Below the pieces are notes generated by a model, which ran no database searches, had not been told where the DNA came from, and was given only the letters and a program-made list of their open reading frames with translations. Below, in pieces: positions 52,712-61,722 of a stretch of DNA of 64,000 nucleotides. Position numbers and translations under genes: made by a program. This DNA is from Alentia gelatinosa (lineage: Eukaryota > Annelida > Polychaeta > Phyllodocida > Polynoidae): assembly GCA_950022655.1 (NCBI GenBank), contig OX465587.1, forward strand, positions 27,159,716 through 27,223,715, written 5' to 3'. Numbering within the stretch: position 1 is the first letter of the stretch; each line of letters opens with the position of its first letter.

Positions 52712-52894
52712 TTGTTCCCTGACTTTCCTGGTAAGGTAATGGTATGTACTGCTGTTCCTTTATATTGTGAGGGTACTGGCGACTTGGTCAGTCTGACTTG
52801 GGCTGCCGTTCCAGTGACAACTCTGCTTCCAGTGAAGGGTACTACCGTTAGGAATACTCTGAGAACTCTGACTCTATACTTCATGGATACGTGA
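52712..52894 (+). CDS. Unrecognised short ORF A of a tight cluster
   Basis: 60 codons, or 51 from the second ATG (52739). Rich in T, V and L, with no charged tracts. Its stop lies 2 bp before the ATG of the next ORF. No family recognised. Confidence 0.25.
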   Translation: MFPDFPGKVMVCTAVPLYCEGTGDLVSLTWAAVPVTTLLPVKGTTVRNTLRTLTLYFMDT

Positions 52895-52896
52895 AC

Positions 52897-53190
52897 ATGA
52901 ATGGGTCACCTACGATAGTGGCTGACTGGGCTCCTGTTACTACTCTGGAACTATTCACACACGTTCTCGGTAGGTTATACAGAATTAGTCCTTCCCACTC
53001 TGTTCAACGCTGTCCTGCGTGTAACTATTTTGTCAGAACATTGGAATGCAGTAACTGGTGGCTCTGTATGAACACGACTTGTCCTGTGGTTGTTGGAAGT
53101 AAACCATTGGGGCAGTCTGCCCCTCCGGCACCTTCAATTGGCCCTATTGTAACAACTACTGAAAGGATACAGCCATACCTACGCTGCTGA
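52897..53190 (+). CDS. Unrecognised short ORF B with CxxC pair
   Basis: 97 codons from ATG 52897. Contains CPAC and, some 14 residues later, C...C spacing (ECSNWWLCMNTTCP) that could form a zinc ribbon, then a proline-rich end. Starts 2 bp after ORF A. Unrecognised. Confidence 0.3.
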   Translation: MNGSPTIVADWAPVTTLELFTHVLGRLYRISPSHSVQRCPACNYFVRTLECSNWWLCMNTTCPVVVGSKPLGQSAPPAPSIGPIVTTTERIQPYLRC

Positions 53191-53221
53191 CCTGTGTTAA
53201 TTGACTTTATAGACTGGAATA

Positions 53222-53413
53222 GTGGCATTATGGGTGCCTGATGTGGCTGTTATAGAAAACCTGTGGTACATATGGTACCGGCCCCAGCTACGCCTCAGAT
53301 TGTTCATTTCTCTAGGAGGCCACGATGAGTTGGAAAGTACACCCCTGCCCGTGGCACATACATTAGACCCTGTAATATTGGAGAGGGTCCTGTATCTCGA
53401 CTTGATAAATTAA
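53222..53413 (+). CDS. Unrecognised short ORF C
   Basis: 63 codons, aromatic N-terminus (LWYIWYRPQLRLRL) and acidic leucine-rich C-terminus ending YLDLIN. 31 bp after ORF B and 27 bp before the converging ORF D. Unrecognised. Confidence 0.25.
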   Translation: MALWVPDVAVIENLWYIWYRPQLRLRLFISLGGHDELESTPLPVAHTLDPVILERVLYLDLIN

Positions 53414-53440
53414 TGTCTACTCACCATCTGTATTAAGATC

Positions 53441-54022
53441 TCAGTCCTCCGTCAGGAGATCGAGGATTGATTGGCCTCGGCCTCTGCCGCGCCCTGGCCT
53501 CGCTGGTGGTGCTGGTGGTATAGGCAGACCGAGGATCCCGCGGCCTCGTCCCGCGCGTCGGCTTGCCTCCGGCGCGACTCCCCGGCCTCCGGCCGGCGTA
53601 TCGGCCTGCTGCACCGCATCCAGACGCTGTCGCTCTAGAGCGGCCCGTAGGGCTGTGTGAGCTTGCCCGCGCCCCCGCCCGGTGGTGCCTCTGCTGGCCC
53701 GGGGCGTGGTGGTTGGTATCCTGGGAGTGTTCGGCTGTGGAGGCTGATGCTCCCTCGGATTGGCCGCCGAAGGGTCGCCTCCGTACGGCAGCGGAATGGA
53801 CGTCACGCGCCCTAGACTCCTCCGTGGTGGTGCCTTGGGACTACTGTACAGTCCAGGCGGCATTTGTAGCGCCTGGGAATAGAACGGATACGCCAGGGCG
53901 GTTCCGTACTGACCAGCGGAGTGAATGCCAAGAAGGTATACAACATACACCAGGCCTGGTGTCAAGGTACCGTGTACGATGAGGCCCGCTCCGTTTCCGG
54001 TAGTGGCAGTGTAGGTCTCCAT
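53441..54022 (-). CDS. Unrecognised 193-residue ORF with RG-rich C-terminus
   Basis: Opens with ATG at 54022. The N-terminal third has hydrophobic residues (GLVYVVYLLG), the middle is rich in proline, and the C-terminal half has GRGRG runs (GTTGRGRGQAH, RRAGRGRGI, RPGRGRGRGQ) ending SILDLLTED. RG-rich tails often bind nucleic acid. GC-rich sequence keeps the opposite strand open too (53563-53982), so the length alone is not proof. It converges on ORF C. Not assigned to any family; host, viral or chance origins remain open. Confidence 0.3.
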   Translation of the reverse strand: METYTATTGNGAGLIVHGTLTPGLVYVVYLLGIHSAGQYGTALAYPFYSQALQMPPGLYSSPKAPPRRSLGRVTSIPLPYGGDPSAANPREHQPPQPNTPRIPTTTPRASRGTTGRGRGQAHTALRAALERQRLDAVQQADTPAGGRGVAPEASRRAGRGRGILGLPIPPAPPARPGRGRGRGQSILDLLTED

Positions 54023-54033
54023 CTACAACTAGT

Positions 54034-55125
54034 GTGTCGTGAGACTGTAAAGATAGGAAATATTCAAATTCTCATGTGCAACCAAATCCAGGATACAACT
54101 TCGCAGAACAACTAGAATTATTGCAATTTGTAGTCAAAGCCTAAAATTTACCATTTATGCTAGGTTTACACCCTCACCCCGACAGCCACAACTTGGCGTT
54201 GCCGTATCTTGATGGCTATTTCCGAGTTCGCCTTATGTCATCTAGGTTGTGAATCGTAGGTCAACTTGACTGATGGGGAGTTGCTGGGGAAAGTTTCTGA
54301 CTGTCAAAAACACCACCACGACAATCCCAGCAACCTCCCGGGGTTTTTGACCACCGGGGGGTTCATGGACGCCTTGAGCCCGGGACGATTCGAGCCCTGG
54401 ACGCCTTGAGCCTTTCTGTGGACGCCTTGAGCCTACCCTGTGGACGCCTTGAGCCTACCCCATTTTGGTTTCCTTGAGCATCTACATGTAAAAAACTTTG
54501 AAAAGTGTACTTATACTGGTTTATAGCCATATATACTCAACCCTAACCCGTACCCAACCCTTTTCTAACCCTAGCCTGCTAATCGGAACTAAAATGAGGT
54601 AGGCTCAAGGTGTCCACGGGGTAGGCTCAAGGCGTCCACTTTTTCGCGCTGACAGGAGGCTCAAACGGTAAAAGGCTCAAGACGTCCAATTCCCCCTCCG
54701 GGGTTCGCCTCAAGTGGACGGGGCTTCCGCCACCGACCTCAACTCACCTTAAGCCGATGGGCTCTGTAATCGTAAGTCACCGGGCTTCGGTTGTGGTGGG
54801 GTCTCCAAAGTCTCCAGCAGGCACTGACATCAGGTTTGTTATGAGACTGTAAAGATAGGAAATATTGAAATTCTTAGTCGATTTGTGGTCGCAAAGCGGT
54901 GTGTACTTTTGTTTCTGCTCAGCCTCGTCTATTTGCTATAATATTCAAATTCTTATGTGCAGGATACAACTTAGCAGAAGAACTAGAATTGTTGCAATTT
55001 GTAGTCAAAGCCTAAAATTTACCATTTATGTTAGGTTACCAAATCCAGGATGCACCTTAGCAGAACAACTAGAATTGTTGCAATTTGTAGTCTATATCTA
55101 ATACTGACCATTTATCTGAGGTTTA
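54034..55125 (+). repeat. Three copies of a ~85-bp repeat flanking another repeat
   Basis: The unit GGATACAACTTAGCAGAACA, CTAGAATTGTTGCAATTTGT, AGTC(AAAGCCTAAAATTTACC) lies at 54090-54165, 54960-55035 and 55050-55110. GAGACTGTAAAGATAGGAAA precedes it at 54041 and 54842. The 54200-54785 block is thus bracketed by direct repeats. Confidence 0.75.
54357..54700 (+). mobile_element. Foldback made of GGACGCCTTGAGCC units
   Basis: Four GGACGCCTTGAGCC units on the left (54370, 54400, 54420, 54443 approximately) are mirrored by GGCTCAAGG(C/T)GTCC or GGCTCAAG units on the right (about 54602, 54623, 54657, 54672). The AT-rich loop has CCCTAACCC words. The homologous repeat at 13440-13708 lacks this segment. 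Confidence 0.7.
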
Positions 55126-55170
55126 TGTATTAATAAATTTATAAGAGGAGTAAAACTATCCGGAATTTTA

Positions 55171-55191
55171 CTATTATTGTTATTATTGTTA

Positions 55192-55259
<68 letters not shown>
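55171..55259 (+). repeat. (ATT)n microsatellite
   Basis: About 90 bp of ATT, interrupted near the 5' end. The poly-isoleucine ORF on the - strand is a by-product. Confidence 0.95.
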
Positions 55260-55260
<1 letters not shown>

Positions 55261-55587
55261 TAATTCTTACTATTACCACTCTAATTTTTATTACTATAAT
55301 TGTTATTATCACTATCATTATTATTACTGAACATCTCAATGGGGGGAGTTTTTCATGCACCATTATTTGGACACTTTGGTAACTTTTTTTACTTTTTAAA
55401 GTTTTTCATTTGCCTTCGACATCACAATATCATTCGTCCATGCAAACTATTCAGCACATAGATCAAACAGTACTACAAAATATAACGATTGGCACAAAAG
55501 AAGTTTTTCTTGTCTTTCCAACTTGAAGTTAGTGTATTTGTCGGCAATAGTAACTGAAGATATGTAATTTAACCATTGCTCTATGCA

Positions 55588-55732
55588 TTTTATCTTACCC
55601 CTGGTGTTTTTTCTCATAGACTTAAAATTGACAACTCATACTCACCGCCCAGGGAGTGTGGTAAAAAGTAGACACTCTATGGGCGATGATGTCACAAAAG
55701 TTAGCCAATCAGTTAGTGATAGGAGTGAGATA
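55588..55732 (+). mobile_element. MITE, TTATCTCACCCC family, copy 5 (inverted interior)
   Basis: TTTTATCTTACCCCTGGTGT and GGAGTGAGATA form the ends. Internal order (CATAGACTTAAAATTGACAA, then GTGACATCATCG in complement) is the reverse of the other copies. Confidence 0.65.
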
Positions 55733-56638
55733 TTATCATTCTAGGATTAGGACTCTTTGTTATTTTGATGATTTACTAGCCAGCGTGCCTTGAGATTTCT
55801 GGCTCCCACATACATTTCAGGTGATAACTCTGCGAATAATTAACTTAGAGACTCCAAATAAGGACTATTATATAGCTAAATAGCCGCTTGTCCAGAGTAT
55901 ACCCTTCTGTGGTAGGTTTCATACCAGTGATGTTATATATTCAGATTTACTCACCAAATCATTCAGCCGCTCGCACCGGACAGATCAGGATGCACTTGGA
56001 TTCTGCAGTTTTCTATTCTGAATAGATTACGATTATTAACTTCCAGAATTGTTGGTCATTGCAGCAGTGACATAAAGTGTCCCACAAGGTCTGAAGGTTG
56101 GCCACAGGGGGCCGGATTTATTGTATTCTGCTCATGCGCCTTCCTAAGTCTGCCTTATTCAATTCTGGCAGCATCTTTGGTAGTATCTGCCTTGTACTTT
56201 GCAACCTTCTGTAGAACTTCTTCTTTAACTTTACTTCTTCCATTGCTGCATTTCCTGAGAGTTCTCTTGCAAGTAAACATTGTTACCTTTCAACTATGGA
56301 AACTATTCTAATTTCTTCACAGTTGTCAGGAAATCAGGTAGTGGAGTACGGCTAATATAGGCTTCGTATAAATTGCAGTTACTGTTACATTTCCAAGACC
56401 ATCTTTGTTGTGCTAACATTGGATTGTCTACTGATCTTTTCAATTTTCTTTTCTCTTGTGACTTAGTGTTCTCATTTTCATTTTGAAAGTCTCCATTACA
56501 TTTTTTCCCCCATTTCCATCGATGAATCTTATTTTCTCAGGGAAAATGTTGCAGATTGAAAACTCTCATCTTTCAACACAGATAACTATAGGGAATGTGA
56601 ACGATATTATATAATAAACCCAATAAACCTATGAAAGC

Positions 56639-56794
56639 TTACGGTCAGATATCGTATCACATGGAGTATTAAATCGGGTAGTAGGGTTTGAGCTCGTATC
56701 CCATCGAGTTTGAATCACGTAGTAATTCTCAAGACAAAGCCGCGTGAATTATATAGCGATTCATAATAGATAGGGTACGAGCTCTGACCGTAAA
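56639..56794 (+). repeat. Hairpin directly preceding a TTATCTCACCCC MITE
   Basis: TTACGGTCAGATATCGTATC ... GAGCTCGTATCCCATC pairs with GATAGGGTACGAGCTCTGAC then CGTAA. The centre (AGCCGCGTGAATTATATAGC) resembles those at 61.3 and 39.6 kb. Confidence 0.65.
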
Positions 56795-56810
56795 CTTAAA
56801 TAGGTTTCTG

Positions 56811-56956
56811 AATTTATCTCGCCCTTCACATTGACTAATGACCTAACATTTGTGACGTAATCCCCCATTGAGTATATTTTACTAAATACTCAACGGGCGT
56901 TGGGTACAAGTTCCCAATGATGAGTCTATGGGGGAAAAACATCAGGGGTGAGATAA
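56811..56956 (+). mobile_element. MITE, TTATCTCACCCC family, copy 6
   Basis: AATTTATCTCGCCCTTCAC and ATCAGGGGTGAGATAA ends; inner arms TGAGTATATTTTACTAAATA / CTCAACGGGCG. Ends 43 bp before the DNAJC24 stop codon. Confidence 0.75.
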
Positions 56957-56999
56957 GGGCAGGGAGGTTCACTTGGTTGAGGCGGATAGCTGTTCTGTG

Positions 57000-57446
57000 C
57001 TATTGTTGTCCACTGTCTGTTGTATAATTAACTTTCAGTGCAAATGAACAAGAAGAACACATCACATAATCCATTTTAAACTGCATGTCGATGGGAGTCA
57101 GTTCATACTCTCCACCACACCTACATGGATACAAATATACATCAACATCTTCATCATAATCCAGTTCCGCATCGTCTATCTCATACTGCACTGGCCAGTT
57201 CTGAGCTTGACACCTCTGAGTCCACCGTGCGTCGTATTCCTTCCTACTCTGAAGATCCGACAGTGTTTTCCAAGCCTTGTCGATCTTCACAAACATATCC
57301 ACAGAGGCGGATAACTCGGCTTCGCTTGTCCTTTGCTGGTTTTGTTTATCTGGATGGTATTTTAATGCGAGATGCTGGTAAGACTGTTTTAGCGTGTCAT
57401 GGCTAGCGGTCGCATCGCACCCTAGAACTTTGTAGTAGTTTTCCAT
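57000..57446 (-). CDS. DNAJC24: DNAJC24 (DPH4) J-protein of the diphthamide pathway, intronless
   Basis: Complete 148-residue protein. An N-terminal J domain (residues about 4-75) has the catalytic HPD tripeptide at 31-33 (KYHPDK) and stimulates Hsp70 ATPase. The C-terminal DPH-type (CSL) zinc finger has C108, C110, C130 and C133 (YPCRCGGEYEL ... VMCSSCSFALKV). In eukaryotes this J-protein (Jjj3/DPH4) supports the DPH1-DPH2 step of diphthamide synthesis on elongation factor 2, acting in the cytosol with DPH3; that role is known of the family and inferred here. Length fits the family (human 149). The frame is uninterrupted and uses one exon. Start at 57446 is the first ATG and opens the J domain. 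Head-to-head with TMX2. Confidence 0.93.
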   Translation of the reverse strand: MENYYKVLGCDATASHDTLKQSYQHLALKYHPDKQNQQRTSEAELSASVDMFVKIDKAWKTLSDLQSRKEYDARWTQRCQAQNWPVQYEIDDAELDYDEDVDVYLYPCRCGGEYELTPIDMQFKMDYVMCSSCSFALKVNYTTDSGQQ

Positions 57447-57790
57447 CTTTGTGCTATGAACAACTCAAACTGTCACATGGATCATGGGCGCAGACATCTT
57501 GGAATAACTGACCCTGACCCGGAAGTAGTATTATTGCTGGTTACTTCGCAAAAAACATTATTTGATCGTATAGAATCTCACTCAGGATCCTTTTTATGCA
57601 CAGAAATGACCATTAAAGTATGTTAGGAATAATGATTTATCAAGTTGTATTCGTTTAAAAACAGCACCATCGAATTCAAGAGGAATTCGTTTTTCTTTCG
57701 GCAATTCCTGCTGCGAACCAGCGAAGTCTTAAAGCTGCTTCTACTTCCGGTTCCAGAAAAGGCGAATGCCCTTGAGTTTTCTGCTCCAAA
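57447..57790. promoter_or_regulatory. Bidirectional promoter between DNAJC24 and TMX2
   Basis: The two start codons are 344 bp apart on opposite strands. CCGGAAGT on the + strand (57519-57526) lies 73 bp upstream of the DNAJC24 ATG, and ACTTCCGG (57743-57750; CCGGAAGT on the - strand) lies 40 bp upstream of the TMX2 ATG. No TATA box is evident near either. ETS/GABP-type sites in TATA-less divergent promoters are typical of housekeeping gene pairs. Transcription start sites are not visible. Confidence 0.65.
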
Positions 57791-57931
57791 ATGGGTTCCT
57801 TCATACATGAAATAAGACAATGTATTCATCCACATTACATCTCGAATATAATCCTGGGAGCAATGTTCTTTATTTTGAAGACAGTATCTCCGTTCTGTTC
57901 AATGTTGTTCGAAGATTGTGAGCTGGAAATT
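57791..57931 (+). CDS. TMX2: TMX2 exon 1
   Basis: TMX2 is a thioredoxin-related ER membrane protein found at mitochondria-associated membranes. Exon 1 has 47 codons from ATG 57791, ends in ATT|GTGAGT, phase 0. It encodes MGSFIHEIRQCIHPHYISNI then a membrane segment (ILGAMFFILKTVSPF) and an acidic stretch (FEDCELEI). The call rests mainly on exons 2-5 matching the family in order and phase; this exon agrees in position, hydrophobicity and phase. Confidence 0.8.
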
Positions 57932-58341
57932 GTGAGTATTCCCTATTATCGCCCATGAATCGGCCGAGTGCCGGCGAATCAATGCATGAGTTTGTAACTT
58001 GATGTAAAAATTAACTCTCCTTACTACAATATTCATGTAATTGTAGCGGGTATAAATAGGGAATCGCAATATTTGCGATAACCAGATGCAATGAAAACGT
58101 AAGGCCATTTCTAGTGTGATTTGTATCTACCTTTTGGCTGAATCATGAATGATTTGCATTTTGCATTGAATGATTGATGCCACAATTTGCTCTCACTCAG
58201 ACAGTCCCAGTGGGCCTCCCAGTGTTAGTTGAAAAGGAAATCATATTATAGAAATACAAATGAATGAATATATTCAGCAACTGAAAGCACAAAATAGTGT
58301 CCCGTATATCACAGAGTATCATTGGAACACCACTAGCCAGT

Positions 58342-58834
58342 AAACAGCTACATTCCCGTATCCCTAATACTAGAGTATAGGGTCGGACTCGTCCGACTAA
58401 GTGTACCTAGTCATGGCGAATACTGGACGATATGCTCAGTAGCCAGCATGCTTTGGACGATACGCTTCGTAAATTGGACGATATGCTTCATTTTCGGGAG
58501 GCGACGTTCTCGCACTCGCTGTGAACCGTGTAGCAAACAACGACAATTAATCATATTTTGCCTATTGTGAATCAAAATATAAACTTGTAAACTGTTTTCT
58601 GCACATCTTCAGCTATCTATTGATCTTTATTTGAATTTCCTACGTCAATTTTTGATAAAGTTCTGACATGGATTCGTAAAAAAGCATATGATCCGTCAGT
58701 CACTTGCTAAAAAAACCAAAGCATTCTGGCTATGAAGCGTAACGTCCAGATACCATCGTGGCGACCCAAACAGCTATGTTCCTGTACCCCTAATACTAGA
58801 GTATAGGGTCTGACTCGTCTGACTAAGTGTACCC
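58342..58834 (+). repeat. Direct repeat pair with GTCGGACTCGTCCGAC palindrome
   Basis: CCCTAATACTAGAGTATAGG then GTC(G/T)GACTCGTC(C/T)GACTAA, GTGTACC lie at 58360-58408 and 58784-58832, offset 424, in TMX2 intron 1. Between them are three TGGACGATA(T/C)GCTT units (58426-58490). Confidence 0.7.
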
Positions 58835-59238
58835 GTCCCTGTTAGTCCCCAAACAGGGCCGGGTTCATACTCCATACGGCCCTCCCACACCTTGTCATTC
58901 CATACTGGACACAGTCTGACTTGTATGGAAAAAAAAATTGAATCAATAAATATATACTTATTTGTCTTCCCCAACCTTCAAAACAGCTGTCTCTTACTTT
59001 ATAACTCTATATTTAGAGGTAGTTTTCCAGTGGAGCTTGGCTGCTCCTAAAGAAGTCCAGTCATTTTATTTAGTCTTTCTCGCTGGTTCCCTAACTGTAC
59101 AGTACCTCGCGTGTTGATATAGAACAGCTGTTCACCCGTCAGTGTAGGTGAGGGCTGAATACTTTACCGGAGTCATGTGGTGCCCCAGAATCTTTCTTCC
59201 TGATACTGATGCTGTCAATAACTTTTGTATAATTTCAG

Positions 59239-59299
59239 AGAGAAATGGAATTGTTAACATTTCTAGGATGTATCGTAGTCCTGAAAAATCGCAAACAAC
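59239..59299 (+). CDS. TMX2: TMX2 exon 2
   Basis: 61 bp, phase 0 to 1, acceptor TATAATTTCAG and donor CAAC|GTAAGT. Encodes REMELLTFLGCIVVLKNRKQ, matching the TMX2 segment with an E-x-E-x-L-x-F-L core followed by a KNR(R/K) loop. Confidence 0.85.
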
Positions 59300-59362
59300 G
59301 TAAGTAGATACATTTACATTTAATTTATTGCCGTTTTAATAGACAATATTCGAAGGATTTGT

Positions 59363-59462
59363 AGACAGGCGGCCGTAAACCATGAGTGGTTGAAGTGTAG
59401 TAATACACGTCAGTGACTTAATTATGACATCAACCTCGAGTGGTTTACACCTGTCCACAAAA
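59363..59462 (+). repeat. Hairpin, GGCGGCCGTAAACCA family, in TMX2 intron 2
   Basis: GTAGACAGGCGGCCGTAAAC at the left pairs imperfectly with GTTTACACCTGTCCAC at the right (CATGAGTGGTT / CTCGAGTGG inside). The right flank matches that of 4486-4578. Confidence 0.65.
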
Positions 59463-59635
59463 CCATCATTTGTTGTATTTATTATCCATCTTCTCCAATA
59501 AATTAAACACAAAAATTTTCATATTAAAGGGTATATCACAAGGGATTTTTTTTTTTTTTTTTTTAGCTGTATAGCACACTGGGACTATTTCCCCATACAT
59601 TCTCAAATGGTACTTTGTATACAATAACTAAGAGC

Positions 59636-60060
59636 AAATGGTTCATCACTGATGAATGAGCGTGCAATTATAAATTAATAACAATTGAAAGTTTTGGGAT
59701 ATATTCAGTCAGTGTGTAGTTTTCTGTAACCCACCTGCACCCAGTAACCTTGCCATTTCTGCAGCTGCCTATCTTGGATCCTTGGATTGGTCTCTAGTGA
59801 TTGGTCATAGTCAGCTGGGCATGCCTCTAAGACCCGTAGACACTGGCACCCTGCTCTGTTCTCACTATCACAGTGAATAGCACGCAGATGGTGAAGGGAT
59901 AGTTTTCTGGAAGCACGCTGGAAGTTCAAAGTGACCACTCTAACCTCTAGATGATGTATATAGCGCGTACAAGCACGCTCTAATAATTTTGTAATTTCCT
60001 CTTTCGCTATCTCTGTTACTATAACAGTGTTAGAATTTTTTTTCAAGCACACTCTAATAA
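59636..60060 (-). mobile_element. AGAGCGTGC family repeat, copy 3 (inverted), in TMX2 intron 2
   Basis: The most complete relative of 11541-11955, in reverse orientation: starts ATGAATGAGCGTGCAATTAT and ends GCACGCTCTAATAA. Ends 134 bp before exon 3. Confidence 0.7.
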
Positions 60061-60193
60061 AAAATGATATTATAAGCTGTGATAAGTGTTTTGTAAATCA
60101 TTGTCAATATTGAATCTTGTCAATTTGTAAGTTCTTCCTTGCCTCATCAGAGTTAATTGTTATTTTAATAAAGACAATGTCGTTTATTTTCAG

Positions 60194-60307
60194 CATCATT
60201 CCGCTCATATTTTGGAACAGTCTGTATGTTCGCGAAAATCCTCGGCTGTTTCTTGTTCTTCAGACAGAATCCTTTGTATGGATTCATTTACGTAGTCTTC
60301 TGCCTAT
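60194..60307 (+). CDS. TMX2: TMX2 exon 3: membrane segment
   Basis: 114 bp; acceptor TTTATTTTCAG, donor CTAT|GTGAGT. Encodes SFRSYFGTVCMFAKILGCFL, then FFRQNPLYGFIYVVFCL. MF(A/S)K...LFFR followed by a hydrophobic I(I/V)Y segment is the TMX2 pattern. Splice phases fit exons 2 and 4. Confidence 0.92.
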
Positions 60308-60710
60308 GTGAGTATATCGTTTATATGTATAACATATATATAATTATATAACTCTGTTATATTTCTTGAGACTTTGGTGTATTTTAATAGAATTGTTGCA
60401 GAAATGTACTGGTCAAGACTTTATCAGACAATGTTGATAAATAAGACGTGATATTGTATAGCCATAAAACCTTCTGTCCAAAACAGAAATCATATTCCTA
60501 TCTTTACTTAGTTAGCTATAAAAACCAAAAATGTGGTCAGGTCATCTAGTGACTCTATAATCTAGTGTACTATAGTATAATTATATCGTTTATTATTTCG
60601 GTTTGACCTGTAGGTCAAGACCGAAATATATTAGGGGAGACAGGGAACGTTTTTTGCGGCTTACATTATAATACATTACAGTAATATATTCTGAATAATT
60701 ATAGCCTCGA

Positions 60711-61065
60711 TACCGTTGCGGTTCAATGAATACCTACTAGCAGGTGGGTCTCGCTCTGGTCAGATGTGGTCCGCACCCGGCGCCAATAGTGTATTTTTAT
60801 ATATTGCAACAGGTTTACACCTCCCTCCCTCCCTCCCTCGCTGCCTGCTATATGTGGGGTGCGTTCTATCCTTATATTTATGTTGCGTTGAGCCTCTGAC
60901 TATGTCTAGTTTGCTGGTGACCTATTTGACCTGATTCCCTCGAACACGTCTGGTATAGGCACCCGTTGCGGTTCAATGAATACCTACTAGCGGGTGGGGC
61001 CCCACAGGTCAGATGTGGTCCGCACCCGGCGACAGTAGTGTATTTATATATATTGCAACAGGCTT
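60711..61065 (+). repeat. Direct duplication, offset 250 bp, each ending in CCCT repeats
   Basis: CGTTGCGGTTCAATGAATAC through TATATATTGCAACAGG occurs at 60714-60813 and 60964-61062. Each copy leads straight into CCCT units: about four after the first, about 49 after the second. Confidence 0.9.
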
Positions 61066-61067
61066 CC

Positions 61068-61264
61068 CCCTCCCTCCCTCCCTCCCTCCCTCCCTCCCTC
61101 CCTCCCTCCCTCCCTCCCTCCCTCCCTCCCTCCCTCCCTCCCTCCCTCCCTCCCTCCCTCCCTCCCTCCCTCCCTCCCTCCCTCCCTCCCTCCCTCCCTC
61201 CCTCCCTCCCTCCCTCCCTCCCTCCCTCCCTCCCTCCCTCCCTCCCTCCCTCCCTCCCTCCCTT
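61068..61264 (+). repeat. (CCCT)n array, about 49 units, in TMX2 intron 3
   Basis: An uninterrupted CCCT tract of about 197 bp. The opposite strand is (AGGG)n, able to form G-quadruplexes. The long proline/serine/leucine and glycine-rich ORFs here are artefacts of the repeat. Confidence 0.97.
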
Positions 61265-61275
61265 TTATTTCTTAT

Positions 61276-61424
61276 TAGAAGGAAACCCACGAGATGAGAA
61301 TAACTTGATCCATACTCCACCGAGTTTGACTGCAGAGTAATCCACGTAGCAAAGCTGCGTGAATTACATAGCGGTCAAACGAGGTGGAGTACAGACCAAG
61401 TTATTCTCATCGGGTGGGTTTCTG
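61276..61424 (+). repeat. Hairpin directly preceding a TTATCTCACCCC MITE
   Basis: GAAACCCACGAGATGAGAAT then AACTTGATCCATACTCCACC pairs with GGTGGAGTACAGACCAAGTT then ATTCTCATCGGGTGGGTTTC. The loop has GCTGCGTGAATTACATAGCG. Confidence 0.85.
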
Positions 61425-61569
61425 ATTTTGTCTCACCCCGTATAACATCATTTATTTCTGGAATAACTCGCCAAATTAGCCATTAAGTATTAGGTACAAT
61501 ACTTTCACAGCCGTGGAGTACGAGCTCCTAGCTTTAAGCCTATGGACAAAAATACCGGGGTGAGATAAA
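61425..61569 (+). mobile_element. MITE, TTATCTCACCCC family, copy 7
   Basis: GATTTTGTCTCACCCCGTAT and ACCGGGGTGAGATAAA ends, abutting the hairpin at 61276-61424 with no gap. Confidence 0.75.
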
Positions 61570-61722
61570 AACATGTACATACATTACTTGTTGAAACCGA
61601 AATCATGGCAATGCCATGCCTACTTTTAATCCTTGTGAATAATATATATATTATCATATAAATCTGTTATACATCATTATGGAGACTTTGTGTATTTTAA
61701 AAGGTTTAGTTATAGTTCTCGT

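Noticed and set aside
54538..54590. Interstitial telomere repeat (CCCTAACCC words)
   Set aside because: Only two or three irregular words, with no TTAGGG array.
60966..61340. Long SLPP- and GGRE-repeat ORFs
   Set aside because: A 4-bp repeat without stops stays open in all frames; it lies within a TMX2 intron.
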